A stretch of DNA of 64,000 bases, from the NCBI GenBank assembly GCA_903813345.2, contig CAIIXF020000002.1:29628926-29692925 (forward strand), written 5' to 3'. The stretch is from Owenia fusiformis (taxonomy: Eukaryota > Annelida > Polychaeta > Sabellida > Oweniidae). Below the pieces are notes generated by a model. That model made no database searches. It was not told the origin of the DNA and was given only the letters and a program-made list of their open reading frames with translations. Shown piece by piece: positions 33,755 through 47,199 of the stretch. Each line of letters begins with the position of its first letter. The stretch's first letter is position 1. A program made the position numbers and the translations under genes.

Positions 33755-35833
33755 CACAGGCTGGTATCGAAAAATTTGTCCGCTGTGACGGAGCGTGCTT
33801 TTTTGCATAGAAACACTAAGAAACCCACACAATTTATTTTTTTACTCATATGTTTCGCTATACCAAAGAAAGTTTCTTCCTCCATGCAATGGGTATATCA
33901 TTTGCGGGTAACTTTAACTTTTGTTTGAAGTCCAACAACGCTAAGAGTAAAAGCTATTGAAAACGGCGCTGGGGTATCATGCTCCAAAATGTACCATTTC
34001 TTTTATTTCTTTCTAATGGTACAATATAGCGACACGATAATATTTACATATGTTTTCAGCATAACTCTGAATGGTATTAATGATATCTTGATGTGTTGGG
34101 TATTTTTAATATTTTTTATAAAAAATAATGTTTACATTTTTTGTCCGCTGTGACGGAGCAGTTTTAACTGTGAACTACGTTAAGAATTTAAGATTCAAAT
34201 TATACCTTTTAAAAGAAGAGAGAACGTCACAAATCACTTTCCTAAATTATGACAAGTAGCCTCTAGGAGATCTGGGGTAATGTAAATCTGAGATATAAAA
34301 ACTCTTAGCATTTTTCGGAGGTTTGTACTGAAATTAACATGAATCAACATGGTGTAAACTCAACATAATATTTAGAATACGTTTTCGCCAAGACGTCTTA
34401 GAATGTCACGTGTAGTGTAAATTGTTACGCGGAATATGGCATACATTCATGGTTGCGCGGTATTTGGGATACGGGTGAATATGCCATACTCACCTGCGGT
34501 ATATGGCAGTATTCCGCAGGTGAGTATGCGATATTCCGCAGTGAATATGTGATGCATTGAATTCAGTGATACTCACTTGCGGAATATACCATATACAGCA
34601 GTTGAATATGACATATTCCGCAGGTGAAAAACATGATACAGAAAGACTTGGTTTGATTGGTTGCGAGAATCGACTCTGAATGTAAAACTACGCTGGATTA
34701 CCAATAATGTCAGTGCGTCGAGTACTAATATATGAATCCTGGATTGATTGGGTAAGTTTATTACGTGAGATTGGTGAGTGATACTTCTGCATACGTTGAT
34801 GTATTCGATAAACTGTACTGTTGATTCAGTAATCATTATAATAATTTATAAAGTTTTACTATGCAATTGACAATTGCATACTTCCGTATCACGTTCTCAT
34901 TGGTTAGTGTGTATGCCATATACCACAGGTGAATCTGTTATACACCGCAAGTGAATACTAGTATGGCATATTCGTTGCGGAATATGGCATATTTTTGTAT
35001 CGTGTTTACCGCGTAACATAAATAGGGATAATATGAATTTATTCGAAATAGCGCACAGACATCCTGCATTCCGACAGATGTATAACCTTTTACCACATAA
35101 TATTACTGTATATAAGTTACCATAAAAATGACCATGTCAGGTGATGGATCCACAGTAGGCACAACGAAAGGCAAATACCCTATACTGAAATAGAGTTGAC
35201 TATCATTTTCATGAGTTACCATGCATAACTTGGATTACAGTTCAAACTGAGAAAAGAAGCTTAAAGAGTGGTCGTATATGCATCTCAGAATTTGAATTGT
35301 GTACTTTTATTTCGTTTTATTTTTCAGAATACTTTACGAAAGAGATTTGATACGCTCCCTCCTCTAACGTGTAGTTATAAAGAGATATATTATAAATCTA
35401 AATTCTTAACGTATTTCAGATTTGAAACTGCTCCGTCACAGCGGACAAAAAATTTAAACATTATTTTTTATTGAAAAAATTAAAAATACCCAATACATAA
35501 AGATCTCATTAATACCTTCAGAGTAATGCTGAAAACATATGTAAATATTATCGTGTCGCTATATTGTACCATTAAAAAGAAATAAAAGAAATGGTACATT
35601 TTGGAGTATGATACTCCGACGCCGTTTTCAATAGCTTTTACTCTTAGCGTTGTTGGACTTCAAACAGAAGTTAAAGTTACCCGCAAATGATATATTCATT
35701 GCATGGAGTCAGTAATTTTCTTTGATATAGCAAAACATATGAGTAAAAAAATTAATTGTGTGGATTTCCTAGTGTTTCTATGAAAAATAGCACGCTCCGT
35801 CACAGCGGACAATTTTTTCGATACCAGCCTGTG
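33755..35833. mobile_element. 2.08-kb fold-back element, TIR CACAGGCTGGTATCG, 5-bp target duplication
   Basis: The left arm (33755-about 34200) and right arm (about 35400-35833) are inverse copies of about 435 bp. Both arms contain two copies of 'tgtccgctgtgacggagc'. ATACC flanks at 33750-33754 and 35834-35838. The loop contains a second palindromic element. Part of a third copy lies at about 49126-49300. No transposase frame is seen. Confidence 0.88.
34420..35025. mobile_element. Nested palindromic element with repeated GGAATATGGCATA words
   Basis: The ends 'gttacgcggaatatggcata' and 'accgcgtaac' are inverted. At least ten copies, in both orientations, of a 'gcggaatatg.cata' motif crowd into 34430-34640 and 34905-35000. 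It sits in the loop of the fold-back element. Confidence 0.7.
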
Positions 35834-37610
35834 ATACCCTAATGTTTGAACATACGATTGAAAAGGGAAAAGTTTCAGAAATATTAATCCAATATGATTA
35901 TGGAGCTTTGGTGGTATCATACTCAAATTAACCCATTTATCTCCAAAGGGTCATTTTTAATAAAAAAAAAATTAATAAATTCCTATATTTATCCACTGAA
36001 CACTTATAATAACAGAACATACATGTATGACTTGTACCAATATTTATTTCACTATCTTACCTTGAGAGTTTTTCACCACGACCTTGATTTCACTTTTGAA
36101 TATTGTATTTTGTTGACTTATATAAATGTTACTTAGAAAAACTGATTTCAATTTGTGAGTTAAACCAATTGTGTCAAGGTGTATTGTTTTGTTGCATATA
36201 ACAAGATTCAGTCAGGGTATTTCATTTTTTTAAATCTAACAATTTCTCATATAACATCATATTATTTTTTATTTTTATATTTGCATTGTCAAAAGTAGAA
36301 GGAATATCTTGCCTGTTAAAAATGACATAATGTCATAATTTGCTCTACGTTAACATTGTGAAAATGGGCTATTTAAATGACTGAAAGATCTTTCTGACAT
36401 TTAACACACGTATCTTCAGACAGAGAAAGAGAAAAAAACGACGTTGAAAATTGTGACTATGCTTTTGTATCACACAATCGGTGGGATAAAGTCGTCATGA
36501 TGACTACGTTAACGTTATTGTGATCGTTATCATGATCGTCTCGCTTCTTTTTGTCATCACAATTTCAGGAAATCCGCTCAACGAATTTTCTCCAAACTCA
36601 CACACATGATAGAGGATATCCAGTTTTAGAGTTCTGCTTAACTTTTTGGCAGCAAATTGTTTTCCGGCGGCCATTTTTAAGGTTTTTCAATAAATCTTCT
36701 CATCGACATTTTAGAAAAAACGCTCATAGGATGTTCTTCAAATTCACACACCTGATAGAGGATATCAAGTTCAACAATTGAGATATCTCAGAATTTTTCT
36801 AGATTTAAGCATTTGGGCCACAATTTAGAAGTATGAAAAACAATATTAGTGATCTTATATAGGAACATGAGAGATCTAAATAATAGCATACAGCTCTTTC
36901 TTCCTTTGTACATGCATTTATACATTTTTAATTTGGAGGCACAAATTATAATTGTAATCTAAAATGTGAGTATAGAATACTGATACTTTAAACAGTTCCA
37001 GAAATCATTCGTAAATCTCTCACTTGGCGGTCATTTTGAGATATGAATCATCAAGATTATCAGCAATCTACTTTCATTTGAGTGTTATAAAGCTATAATT
37101 CCCAAAGATCTAAAACTTAACAAATATTCCAGTTTTTCCCCAGACACACAGCCTAGAGTGTTTCTTGGAACATTAATTCTGTAATTATAGACATCTTACT
37201 TACAAATATGAAGTTCTTGATAAAAATTTGGGGATTTATGGTAATTAAGATTAATTTCATAATTTTACCCCTTGGTGATGAAAGGGTTAATTCTTTAACT
37301 TTGCAACAAGCAAACATCTAAAATCAGTTCAGTTCCTTAAAGCTGACACTCAAAGCTTTCCAATGGTGTATTAGAACTTTTGCTAAAATAGCGACATTCT
37401 TTTGACCCTACTTTGCACTATTAGATGTTGTTAACCCAGCTTCTAAACGAGACCCGAAATGTTCATCCTTGGCCAAATTGGACAACAAAAAGCTCTTAAT
37501 ATACCCAGACCAAAACCCGGGACCAAAACGCAACCATCCTCGACTAGCTATTTATGTATTTCATCACCCACACTATCCATTGTCATATGTTTTACAAATC
37601 GTGTGCATCC
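35834..37610. other. AT-rich intergenic, no gene
   Basis: Only a paired direct repeat at about 36570-36640 and 36710-36775 ('cacacac.tgatagaggatatc') stands out. No coding frame or RNA gene is recognised. Confidence 0.5.
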
Positions 37611-38130
37611 CCTCAGCAAAACCGCATGCATGCAATACCCATGCAAAACACATGCAGCAGAATTTTAACTCATTTAAAAAAACCATGCAACATCCATTCA
37701 AATCCATGCAAAGTCCATGCAACATCCATTCAAATCCATGCAAAGTCCATGCGACATCCATTCAAATCCATGCAAAGCACGTTAATCCACATGCAAAGTC
37801 CATGCAGGCTGCGAGAAATATTGTTAATAAGTTCCATGCAATGTCCATGCAAAATTGCATGCATCTGCATGGATTTATATGAAAACCATGCAATCCACAT
37901 GCAATATTGCATGGACTCGCATGATCCATGCAACATCCATTCAAATCCATGCAAAGTCCATGCAAAATCCATTCAAATCCATGCAAAGTCCATGCGGCAT
38001 CCATTCAAATCCATGCAAAGCACGTTTATCCACATGCAAAATTGAATGCATCTGCATGGGTTTTAACGAAAACCATGCAATCCACATGCAATTTTGCATG
38101 GACTTGTATGGTTCATGCTACATCCATGCA
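37611..38130. repeat. CATGCA-rich tandem array
   Basis: The core unit is about 32 bp ('catgcaacatccattcaaat', 'ccatgcaaagtc'). It sits inside a larger duplication (37670-37890 and 37915-38110) that ends in 'accatgcaatccacatgcaa'. The array starts with 'atcccctcagcaaaaccgca', whose inverse closes the array at about 47199. Confidence 0.92.
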
Positions 38131-39569
38131 TCTGCTGTTCTGCCCGTAATATACAATTCGTATACTAGTATCAACCTTACTGACAATGTCAATCAATCAA
38201 GGAGCACCTGTTTTAGATTGTGAGAGTTAATAATAGTACTGCTTCCTCCGCTGCACATTAGGTCAAGGATGCCATGTGATCAGGAGTCTTCTAAATGCAA
38301 CATTTATAATAAGGCATTTAAGCTGACAGATGTCACCACCAATTTCATATGCAAATGAGCTAATTTACACTTTAATTTACACTCAGTTTACACCTTAGTA
38401 TACACCCACTTTACACTTAAGTTTACATCTACTTTACATCCAGTTCGCACTTAGTTTTCACTTAAGTTTACACTCAGTTTACACTTACTTTACACCCAGT
38501 AAATAGGTGACCAATTTCACATGCAAATGAGCTAATTTACACCTAAGTTAACACTTTAGTATACATCCAATTTACATCAAGAGCACATTCTGATTGGTCA
38601 GATTTTAAACTTAATTTACAGTTAGTTCACATAGTTCACCTAATGCTTAATTGGCGAAATGCTAACTGCTTATCGCAGGGGGAGAGAATGCAAAGATATT
38701 CTGAATTTTGAAGCACTGTGATCAGAGAATAATATTAATGAAGATACAGGGGGTCCAAAGCATAATGAATTGCAAAAAATTACAAAAACAAAAATCCCAT
38801 GTTAAATCCTGTAAATCGCCATGGGGATTTTCCTGGAATTTTCTGTCTAAGCGCTTTAAAAAGTATTTGTAGGAGTTATGCTATATAGTACAAATATCAC
38901 AGAATGATCAGCATTAAAGATCTATACAAGTAGTTCTGCTCAGATTTTTAAATTGAAGTTTTACACAAAAAATGCTAGAATAATTCTGTCTTGTAAAAAG
39001 TTCAAATCCGCCATCTTGAATTATGATGTCACAATGACACTCTTTTGCATATTCAATTTTTTCAAGAAAAAACCCCATAAAATATGGGTCTATATGGGCC
39101 TTGCTTCCTTCTCTTGCTTCTAGATTCTTTTACAAATAACTTTTTTATTTTCTCCAGTCTCCAAGGAGTTAATGAATGTATATGTCCTATGTAAAACCTA
39201 TACAAATAAACTGACCCATATTGAATTACAGCCCAGGATATAATGCCATCATGATTCAGATTAGAATGAATTCTAGGTGAAAAGATCAAAACAAACAGGC
39301 AAAGCACAAAAGGTAGAAAGATTCAATGGATATATTGAAAAGAAATTTGAAGCTTAAGAAAATGGATAACTAAATGAACTATGATGATGAAACTGGAACA
39401 AATGCACAACTAATACCTAATGGTAAAGTTGACATCAAAATCAAATAAAGTAAAACTGCATCAGGGCCGATGTTATAGGATTTTGTGAAGACTTACCAAA
39501 ACCAAAATGGCTAAGCCAGCTTTGATTGAAAGAGAGGCTGCATGAGCCTCGTTTTGGAATTAGGATTCA
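38131..39569. other. Unclassified spacer with TTTACAC-rich low-complexity tract
   Basis: Bases 38360-38640 are dominated by 'agtttacact' and 'atgcaaatgagctaatttac' repeats. The rest is AT-rich with no gene. Confidence 0.5.
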
Positions 39570-40545
39570 GTCTGATATTGCATGGTTCTTGCATGGATTT
39601 CAGTAGTCCATGCGCATACATGCAAAATGGCATGGTACTTGCATGGATTTTAGTTTTCTATAATAAAACAGTCACAGCAAAAAATGCGTATGAATACAAT
39701 GAAACCTGACATCAGGATTCATACAGGATATGCACGCAGTGTGCCAAACCGGTATAAATCCTGACGCCTGGATTCATACAAGATATGCACACGGTGTGCC
39801 AATCCTGTACGTATCCTGAGTCAAGATTTATACAGGATACGCTCGCAGTGTGCCAAACCTGTATAAATCCTGACGCCTGGATTCATACAAGATATGCACA
39901 CGGTGTGCCAATCCTGTACGTATCCTGAGTCAAGATTTATACAGGATACGCTCGCAGTGTGCCAAACCTGTATAAATCCTGACGCCTGGATTCATACAAG
40001 ATATGCACACGGTGTGCCAATCCTGTACGTATCCTGAGTCAAGATTCATACAGGAAACGCTCGCAGTGTGCCAATCCTGTATGAATCCTGACGCCTGGAT
40101 TCATACAGGATATGCACACAGTGTGCCAATCCTGTACGTATCCTGAGTCAAGATTCATACAGGATATGCTCGCTGTGAGCGAATCCTGTATGAATCCTGA
40201 CACCTGGGTACATACAGGATTGGCACACTGTGTGCATATCCTGAACATATCCTGTATCAGGATTTATACAGGATTGGCGCGTGTAGGAATCCAGTATGAA
40301 TCCTGCCTCTTGGATTCATACAGGATACGCTTGCAGTGTGCCAATCCTGTATGAATCCTGATGCCTAGATTCATACAGGATATGTACAGTGTGCTAATCC
40401 TGTACGTATCCTGAGTCAAGATTCACACAGGATAGGCTCGCTGTGCGCGAATCATGTATGCATCCTGACGCCAGGATACAAATGATATGCACACAGTGTA
40501 CCAATCCTTTACGTACTCTAAGTCAGGATTTGTATAAGTTTGGGG
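39570..40545. repeat. Array of short hairpins, left copy
   Basis: After a short CATGCA tract (39578-39650) and 'cacagcaaaaaatgcgtatg', about 14 hairpins follow with a spacing of about 56 bp. Each is TGTATGAATCC-(loop)-GGATTCATACA or a variant. Between them are 'gcacacagtgtgc' mini-palindromes. The orientation is opposite to that at 46140-46920. Confidence 0.92.
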
Positions 40546-43500
40546 AGATGGTTTAATCCGGTTTAAGCTCACTATTATAAATCGATCAAGGGATTGATGA
40601 TGAAAGGATGGGACAATTGGTACATGTATCTTGCCTAGACTCCCAAATATTCTATGGCGGCCATATTTTGCAAATGTACGTACAGTATAGTGGTTATTTA
40701 CTGGTAGGGACTCAATATGGGTTTTATTACGAAGGACAATATCAAAACTCGTACGAAACCTTTTTTTGTAAACAAAAAAATCAACAATAAGTATGAATCC
40801 CACGAATGGGTTTCCTTGATCATTGATCTTAACCACACAATACTAGTATATACTTGTTTGATTGCATTTTTGGTTTTTCACGGGTATGATATTCAAGGGA
40901 CCTCGATTCCGGGCCTTGATTGCAGTCTATGCATTAGGTTTTATGAAGTACTATTTTTAATTCTTCATTTTAGATATCACAGATAAACAACTAAAATTTG
41001 ATGTAAAAATATTACCATAGGCCTTTAAAATCAAAGTAACCTGCCATATAGAAATCAATCCTCATCATGTTGCTAACAAACAACAGAATTTGGCATTAAT
41101 ATCAAGTACTGTAGAACTGGACAATAAATTAATGACAATAAGATATTGTTTTAGATCCGGGTTTTGGATTCTTGACCGTTTTTCAAAATTCAAAAACATT
41201 TTAGAAATATTGTCCTCGAGATCTTGCTACCCTGTGAATTTTGTAATGATCAGATAAGGATAAAGTATTTTATTCTTAGGTTGAGTAAATGTTACGCTAA
41301 TTGTCCCCAGTTTCGTGCGACGTGTAATATACAGTTCTACCTTTTCGAAAAAACGTCGACTGGTTTTTCTGTACCTTAAAATTGATATGTGTAAGAGCAA
41401 AATATCAACAGTTACATATATTGAAATAGGACTGTTTCAAGAAATGAGTGATTAATAGAAATCTGTTGTGGGAAGCAAGTGGATCTAATTTACCAAAAAA
41501 TGTGTATTTAAGATCTAGCATGGACTTTCAATAATATCTATCGAATGCCCATGGATCTAGTACATTTGGGGCACCTGGGATAGGGGCCCGGGGATAGGGG
41601 AGTTGATCGTCACTTCAGTTTAGCCATTACATATATGTACATATCGTGTAAGTCAATATTGTCAATCAACCAAGTATCCGAGTGCTAGAATGCGGAGCTT
41701 GGTTGTAGGGGATATTATGTATTGCATATAAAGATACTTTGGAGATTTTTAGACATGACAATGAGTGATATAAGCCAGACATATTGAAACGTTTTGGCTT
41801 GCTCGGTAGATCTGATTCTCTCTTTAAGTAACCCTGAAAAGTATTACCCAGTAAGAGCATCTAGAATTAGAAAATGTAGCTTTGTCTTCACGCGTCCTTT
41901 TGGTATCAGTTATGTTCTCAAATGTCAACCTTTGTGCTTCATTTTGAACTTGGAAGTTGCATTAAATTAATCAAATACTGTATGTGCAGTTGATGTCCAT
42001 AACTCATATAAGCCTCAACTTGGATTTTTTTGTTGTTCATATGCTTTCTTACGTGTATTTCCATGTATAGTTACTTAATTAGCTGCTTGCTTGGTTCCTC
42101 GCTTTGTTTGTTGCTTATATGGTTGCACACTTGCTTGGTTGCTTGCTTTGTTTTTGCTTGGTCAGTTTCTTGCGTTCTGTTGACTGGTGATTGCAAAGTT
42201 GGTCGCTTCCTTTGGTTGCTTGGATGTTTTGTAGTTTGCTTGATTAGTCGATCGATGGGTAGGTGGTTCCCCCGGGGGTGGTTCAGTCGGTTGGTCAATA
42301 TACCAATACGCGATAAGGTTTAATTTCGTTCAGTTAAGCAACCTCTCGTTTGAAGAGCTCTCATGTATGGTACAACTTCATCTGCATCTGGGTTCTTTCC
42401 CATTGGATTACACAGGGGTGCTATTTTCAATGCCGCACTGCGGCTCTATTAAACATTTATGTAGAGTTTCATTTGCACAAACGATAGGTATGTATGTAAT
42501 TAAGATATATGACAAAGCTTTTTGAGCTATAATCCCCAAATCCGAAGTAATGTGTAGTTAAAATGCCATCCAATTCCAGTGACGTCACTGATATCCCATA
42601 AATTGCTCAGACGCCATCGAATATCGAAAAATATAAATAATGTTACTTTGAATCTCCGATTATCTTTCTGATTATTGAATAGATTGGATAATATAACTAT
42701 GCTTGAGGGCTGATGGAAGATCAGAAGCTGAGAAACGTTCAGAGTAATCGACTCGTTCGGCGGGCCAATGAAAATTTGTCCCTTCCAAAGCGATGCATCA
42801 TGGGAGATATTTATGTAAATTACCACCTGAACTCTTATCGCGAATAGGAGTATTGGTTAGGGTATCGATAATTTTATTTTTCAGTTTTGAGACCGGAAGT
42901 CAGATTTCTATCATGATTGCAGATGGGGGGGGGGGTACGTATATGATCAGATTTGATGACGAATATGCAAAATGTTAAACTGCCTAAGGTTTAAATATTT
43001 GACATAACATGAAAGTATTAAATGTTAAGACTATGAAATATGATCTCAATTTTGGATTTACTATCTTTCTACTGTAGCGTCTCCTTTCCTTGTAGCATGT
43101 ATCTCAAACAGGGACAATGGGGGCACAATAGAAGCGGACCATAAAGCAGAATTCTCAAACGGCTATCTGTTGTAGGATCGTGAATAGTTTTGTTTAGTTC
43201 TTCAACTGTTGCCTTTTGTGCTATCCAGAATAGAATATTTAATCTGATTTGTTCCACCTTTCGTTTCGCTCAGTTCTGCAAAATTATGTTGACATATCAA
43301 CATTTTTGGGTTGTTTCATTTACGAAATAATTGTAATTAAGAGACACTAGATGGGGGGGGGGGGGGTGAGTTTGAATTGATTCTCTTCACAGGATTTGAT
43401 ATACACATCTGTAAGGAGCATACTCGTTTCCCAGTTTGATTTTCAATCAAAACATTATACCTTGGAAATCCAAGACAAATTAATGCTGTAAGTAACTAAT

Positions 43501-46139
43501 ATTAAATGATAACAAAAGATTAATTACTTAGTCTATGTCTTTGTTTTTATAACTGCGGAAGTGTACCACCTAAGTTGATTACAGAAGAGATCATCGAGGA
43601 ATTACTTTAGATTTTATGAATATAATTATTCTTTGCCTCTAGTCTCGTTTCTTAAACCTGCCTCTAATTTGTGACAAACTATTTCAGCTATTTGACAAAA
43701 CCAAAAATTACTACATTATAGTCCCCCTCCCCCTTGCACTGTCGAAGTCTACGTCTGTTTTTCAAGTCCCGGGCCCACATTGGTGTGTGTAATGTGATAT
43801 GTGTAAAATATGCATTTAGATTTGTTACTTGGAGAGGCACACAGAAGCAAACTCACTGGAGACATTGATACATAATCAGGATTGAGAATACACGGGGCAT
43901 TGTACCCGGGGCATTGTATTCTTCGATTTCAAATATATGATTCAAATTCGGAGAGTTATTCTAATTCCGGGTTTCTAATCAAATTATTACTCCTATAGTG
44001 ATGCAAGACAACAATACACGTCATATTCTGTTTTTGAACATTATCACTATAATTATTTTGGGAACATGAGACATCAACCGCCGATATAGATATTGACAAC
44101 GTGCAGATGTAAAGTACATGTTCATCATCCATCCTCGCGTGATGCATATGTATGTCATTGTCGCCATTAAGTGTCAAAACCATTTTCAAAATATAATTTA
44201 CTCTGAGTCAAGATGCTAGAAAAAGCATTTTTATTTCAGATTTCATTTTCCCGTGGCTTTAAAAATGTGAGAACTGATATCATAAGTTACATTGCGAATA
44301 CGCCGTCTGATTGCTGTATTTGTTAACATAACATCCGAACTAGACGACATGTATATAAATAATCCAATTTACTTTGATATTACAGGTATAACATATTCAG
44401 GTACAATATATATTATATTTGTTTTCAGACATATCTTATTCTTAACAATAAGTATTAGCCACAACTCTGATCATGATAACTCCCCCCCCCTCCACTCCAT
44501 GTGATGCCTTTCAATTCAATTTTTTCATAAATGACATAGTACTGAAATGTGCGCCCTGGAATGTGCGTTGCGTCTACAAATGCATCTAGGCACCAGTCGA
44601 CGAAAACGAGACAAACCAAAGTCTTCCAACTGATACACAAAAGCACGGTCTAGGTCAGAGTCACCCAAATAATTATATCGGCCATAGCATTTGAGACTAT
44701 CGGCCATAGCATTTGAGACTGATTTGAGATACATTTCATTCCATTTAAACTGTTTCCCTTGCGCATTTGTAATTATAGTAGACAGGCATTATAGTAGACA
44801 GGCAACACAGGGGGGATGAGCATTAACATAATCAGATTTTAGGATGCATTTGCAAATTGTATTTGAAATTCGCATGGGAAGGAAAATGAGTCTTAAAATT
44901 TGTCACTCACTCATGGAAATAGTATGATGCCTGAAAACAAGTACGGTATATGCAATCAAAAAATCTTGCCTCCAGACTACCCCCCTCTATTTATCTACCT
45001 TGCGTTACTTTTAAGTTAACCTCCGGGTCATGGGTATTCTGAGGCACGCCTCTCTAGCGAAAGCCCGGAGTTTTAGCCATACAGTATGACGCAGGCCAGT
45101 AGCCAGGATTTGCCATGGGAGGTTCACTTCTTAAAAAATTCCAAGGGGGGGGTTACTTGTGCCAATGTTGGTCCAAAAATGGCCGAAATCACTTAAAAAG
45201 TGTTCAGAATGGTGAAAAACCGCATGATTTTGAAAGATTTTATTTGCCGGGGGGGGGGGGGGTAAATCGAACCCCCCTGGATACGTGCCTGTGACGGGCC
45301 AGTTATCTAGAGGGGGCTTGATAATGATCAGGGGTGCCGGGTAAACAAATTCTTATTCCCCGTCGAACATGAATACAATTATATTTGCATGGAGATGAAG
45401 GGCTGACGCAAGTGAAGTTAATTTGTTGTTGTATCATATTGGCTAAATCATAAGTAAATAAGTCCAGAAATACATGGACAAAATGTAATCAGAAAGGTGG
45501 ACTAATTGGTATTATTTGTTTTGATTAATGATTATACATAACTAAAACGCTATGTTAGATGTCTGTAATCCCCCCCCCTCTCACCAAGGGCTATGCATTG
45601 TTTCAAGTGATATAAAATCTAGATTCGTAGAACATTAATAAAACAGCCTCGTCACGCCTTATTTCGTACTTTCGCACATTAACAATTTATCACAAAATGT
45701 CATGTTGACCTCCATTTGACCCTTTTGACCTACCTTTTGAAAAACAATACTTTTTTGAAGCGCTAATTGAATATTAAAGGGTTGAAAAATACCAACAATA
45801 TTGAAAAACAGATAAGTAATGATAAATCGCCGAGGGAATTCCAAATATCCAAATCCCTCCACCATTGCGACTATGTGTTATAATGGGCTTTTAATTGAAA
45901 GTCTGTTATAAAAAGGTTGCAGACATTAGGCTCTTTAAAGTATGTCATATTGCTATTTATATATACCATTTGTCTTCTATAGATTCTTAAGCATCAAATA
46001 TCAAATCACAATAGTCCAGGGAAAAAATAATTGTGAATAATGGCAAAATGTTCATTCTAATCTTAATGAAATTCACTTTTTTATCAAATTAACATGGATT
46101 TTGTAATAAATTTTAGTAACAATAGCAATCAATAATTTG
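40546..46139. other. Gene-poor region, no gene recognised
   Basis: Contains a low-complexity 'ttgcttggttgctt' tract (42080-42290), several poly-G or poly-C runs (about 42925, 43354, 44480, 45250, 45570) and one G-rich MITE (45093-45291). A GGTTATTTACTGG-family end lies at about 40688. I see no convincing exon on either strand. Confidence 0.5.
45093..45291. mobile_element. G-rich short element with 5-bp target duplication, CAGGCC family
   Basis: The ends CAGGCCAGTAGCCAGG and CCTGGATACGTGCCTG are inverted. TGACG flanks exactly at 45088-45092 and 45292-45296. It is about 70-80 percent similar by eye to 25092-25278, including a poly-G run. Confidence 0.8.
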
Positions 46140-46920
46140 TAAATTATGTGCAGGATATGTAATCCGGGATATGCACACAGTGTGCCAATCCTGTATGTAT
46201 CCAGGCGTCAGGATTCATACATGATTGGCACACTGCGAGCGTATCCTGTATGAATCCAGGAGGCAGGATTCATACTGGATTCCTACCTGCTCCAATCCTG
46301 TATAAATCCTGACTCCTGGATACGTACAGGATATGTACATTGTGTGCCAATCCGGTATGTATCCAGGCGTCAGGATTCATACAGGATTGGCACACTGCGA
46401 GCGTATCCTGTTCGAATCCAGGGGCAGGATTTATACTGGATTCCTACATTCGCAAATCCTGTATAAATCCTGACACGGGATATGTACAGGATATGTACAT
46501 TTTGTGCCAATCCTGTATGTATCCAGGCATCAGGATTCATACAGGATTGGCACACTGCGAACGTATCCTGTATGAATCCAGATGCAGGATTCATACTGGA
46601 TTCCTACACGCGCCAATCCTGTATAAATCCTGACCTAGGATATGTACAGGATATGTACATTGTGTGCCAATCCTGTATGTATCCAGGCATCAGGATTCAT
46701 ACAGGATTGGCACACTGCGAGCGTTTCTTGTATGAATCCAGATGCAGGATTCATACTGGATTCCTACACGCGCCAATCCTGTATAAATCCTGACACAGGA
46801 TATGTACAGGATATGTACATTCGGTCCCAATCCTGTATGTATCCAGGCATCAGGATTCATACAGGTTTGGCACACTGGGTGCATATCCTGTATGTATCCT
46901 GACGTCAGGATTCGTTGTAT
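46140..46920. repeat. Array of short hairpins, right copy
   Basis: Same hairpin family as 39690-40540 but inverted as a block. The higher-order unit is about 160 bp ('cctgtatgtatccaggcatc', 'ggcacactgcgagcg', 'tactggattcctacacgcgc'). Confidence 0.92.
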
Positions 46921-47199
46921 TCGTACACATTTTTTGCTGTGAGTTGCATGGACTTTGCATGGTAGTTGCATGCTGCATGTGAATTGCATGGTGATTGCAT
47001 GGAAATATATTTTGGGGAATTTTTAAAGTTTCATTCGCATGGACTTTGCATGGGCATTGCATGGATAAGTGCATGGGTTTTCTGTTCAGCCTTCTCTTTC
47101 CAAGCGAATTGCATGGACTCGCATGGATTTTTTCTGATTGCATGGACTTTGCATGTGCTTTGCATGGAAAAAATCCATGCGCTTTTGCTAAGGGGATCA
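46921..47199. repeat. CATGCA-rich tract, right copy
   Basis: 'gcatggactttgcatgg' repeats follow 'acattttttgctgtga'. The tract ends in 'gcttttgctaaggggat', the inverse of the start of the 37611 array. Confidence 0.88.

Noticed and set aside
37469-38223. Overlapping open frames in the CATGCA array
   Set aside because: Frames are open in several registers on both strands because the repeat lacks stops. There is no homology or splice logic.
40039-40354. Small Cys-rich frames (for example CMNPD..IHTGLAHC)
   Set aside because: They are translations of the hairpin satellite and appear on both strands.
39690-40540. CRISPR-like array of regular repeats
   Set aside because: The DNA is eukaryotic, 'spacers' are themselves repeated, units are palindromic and diverged, and no cas-like genes exist.
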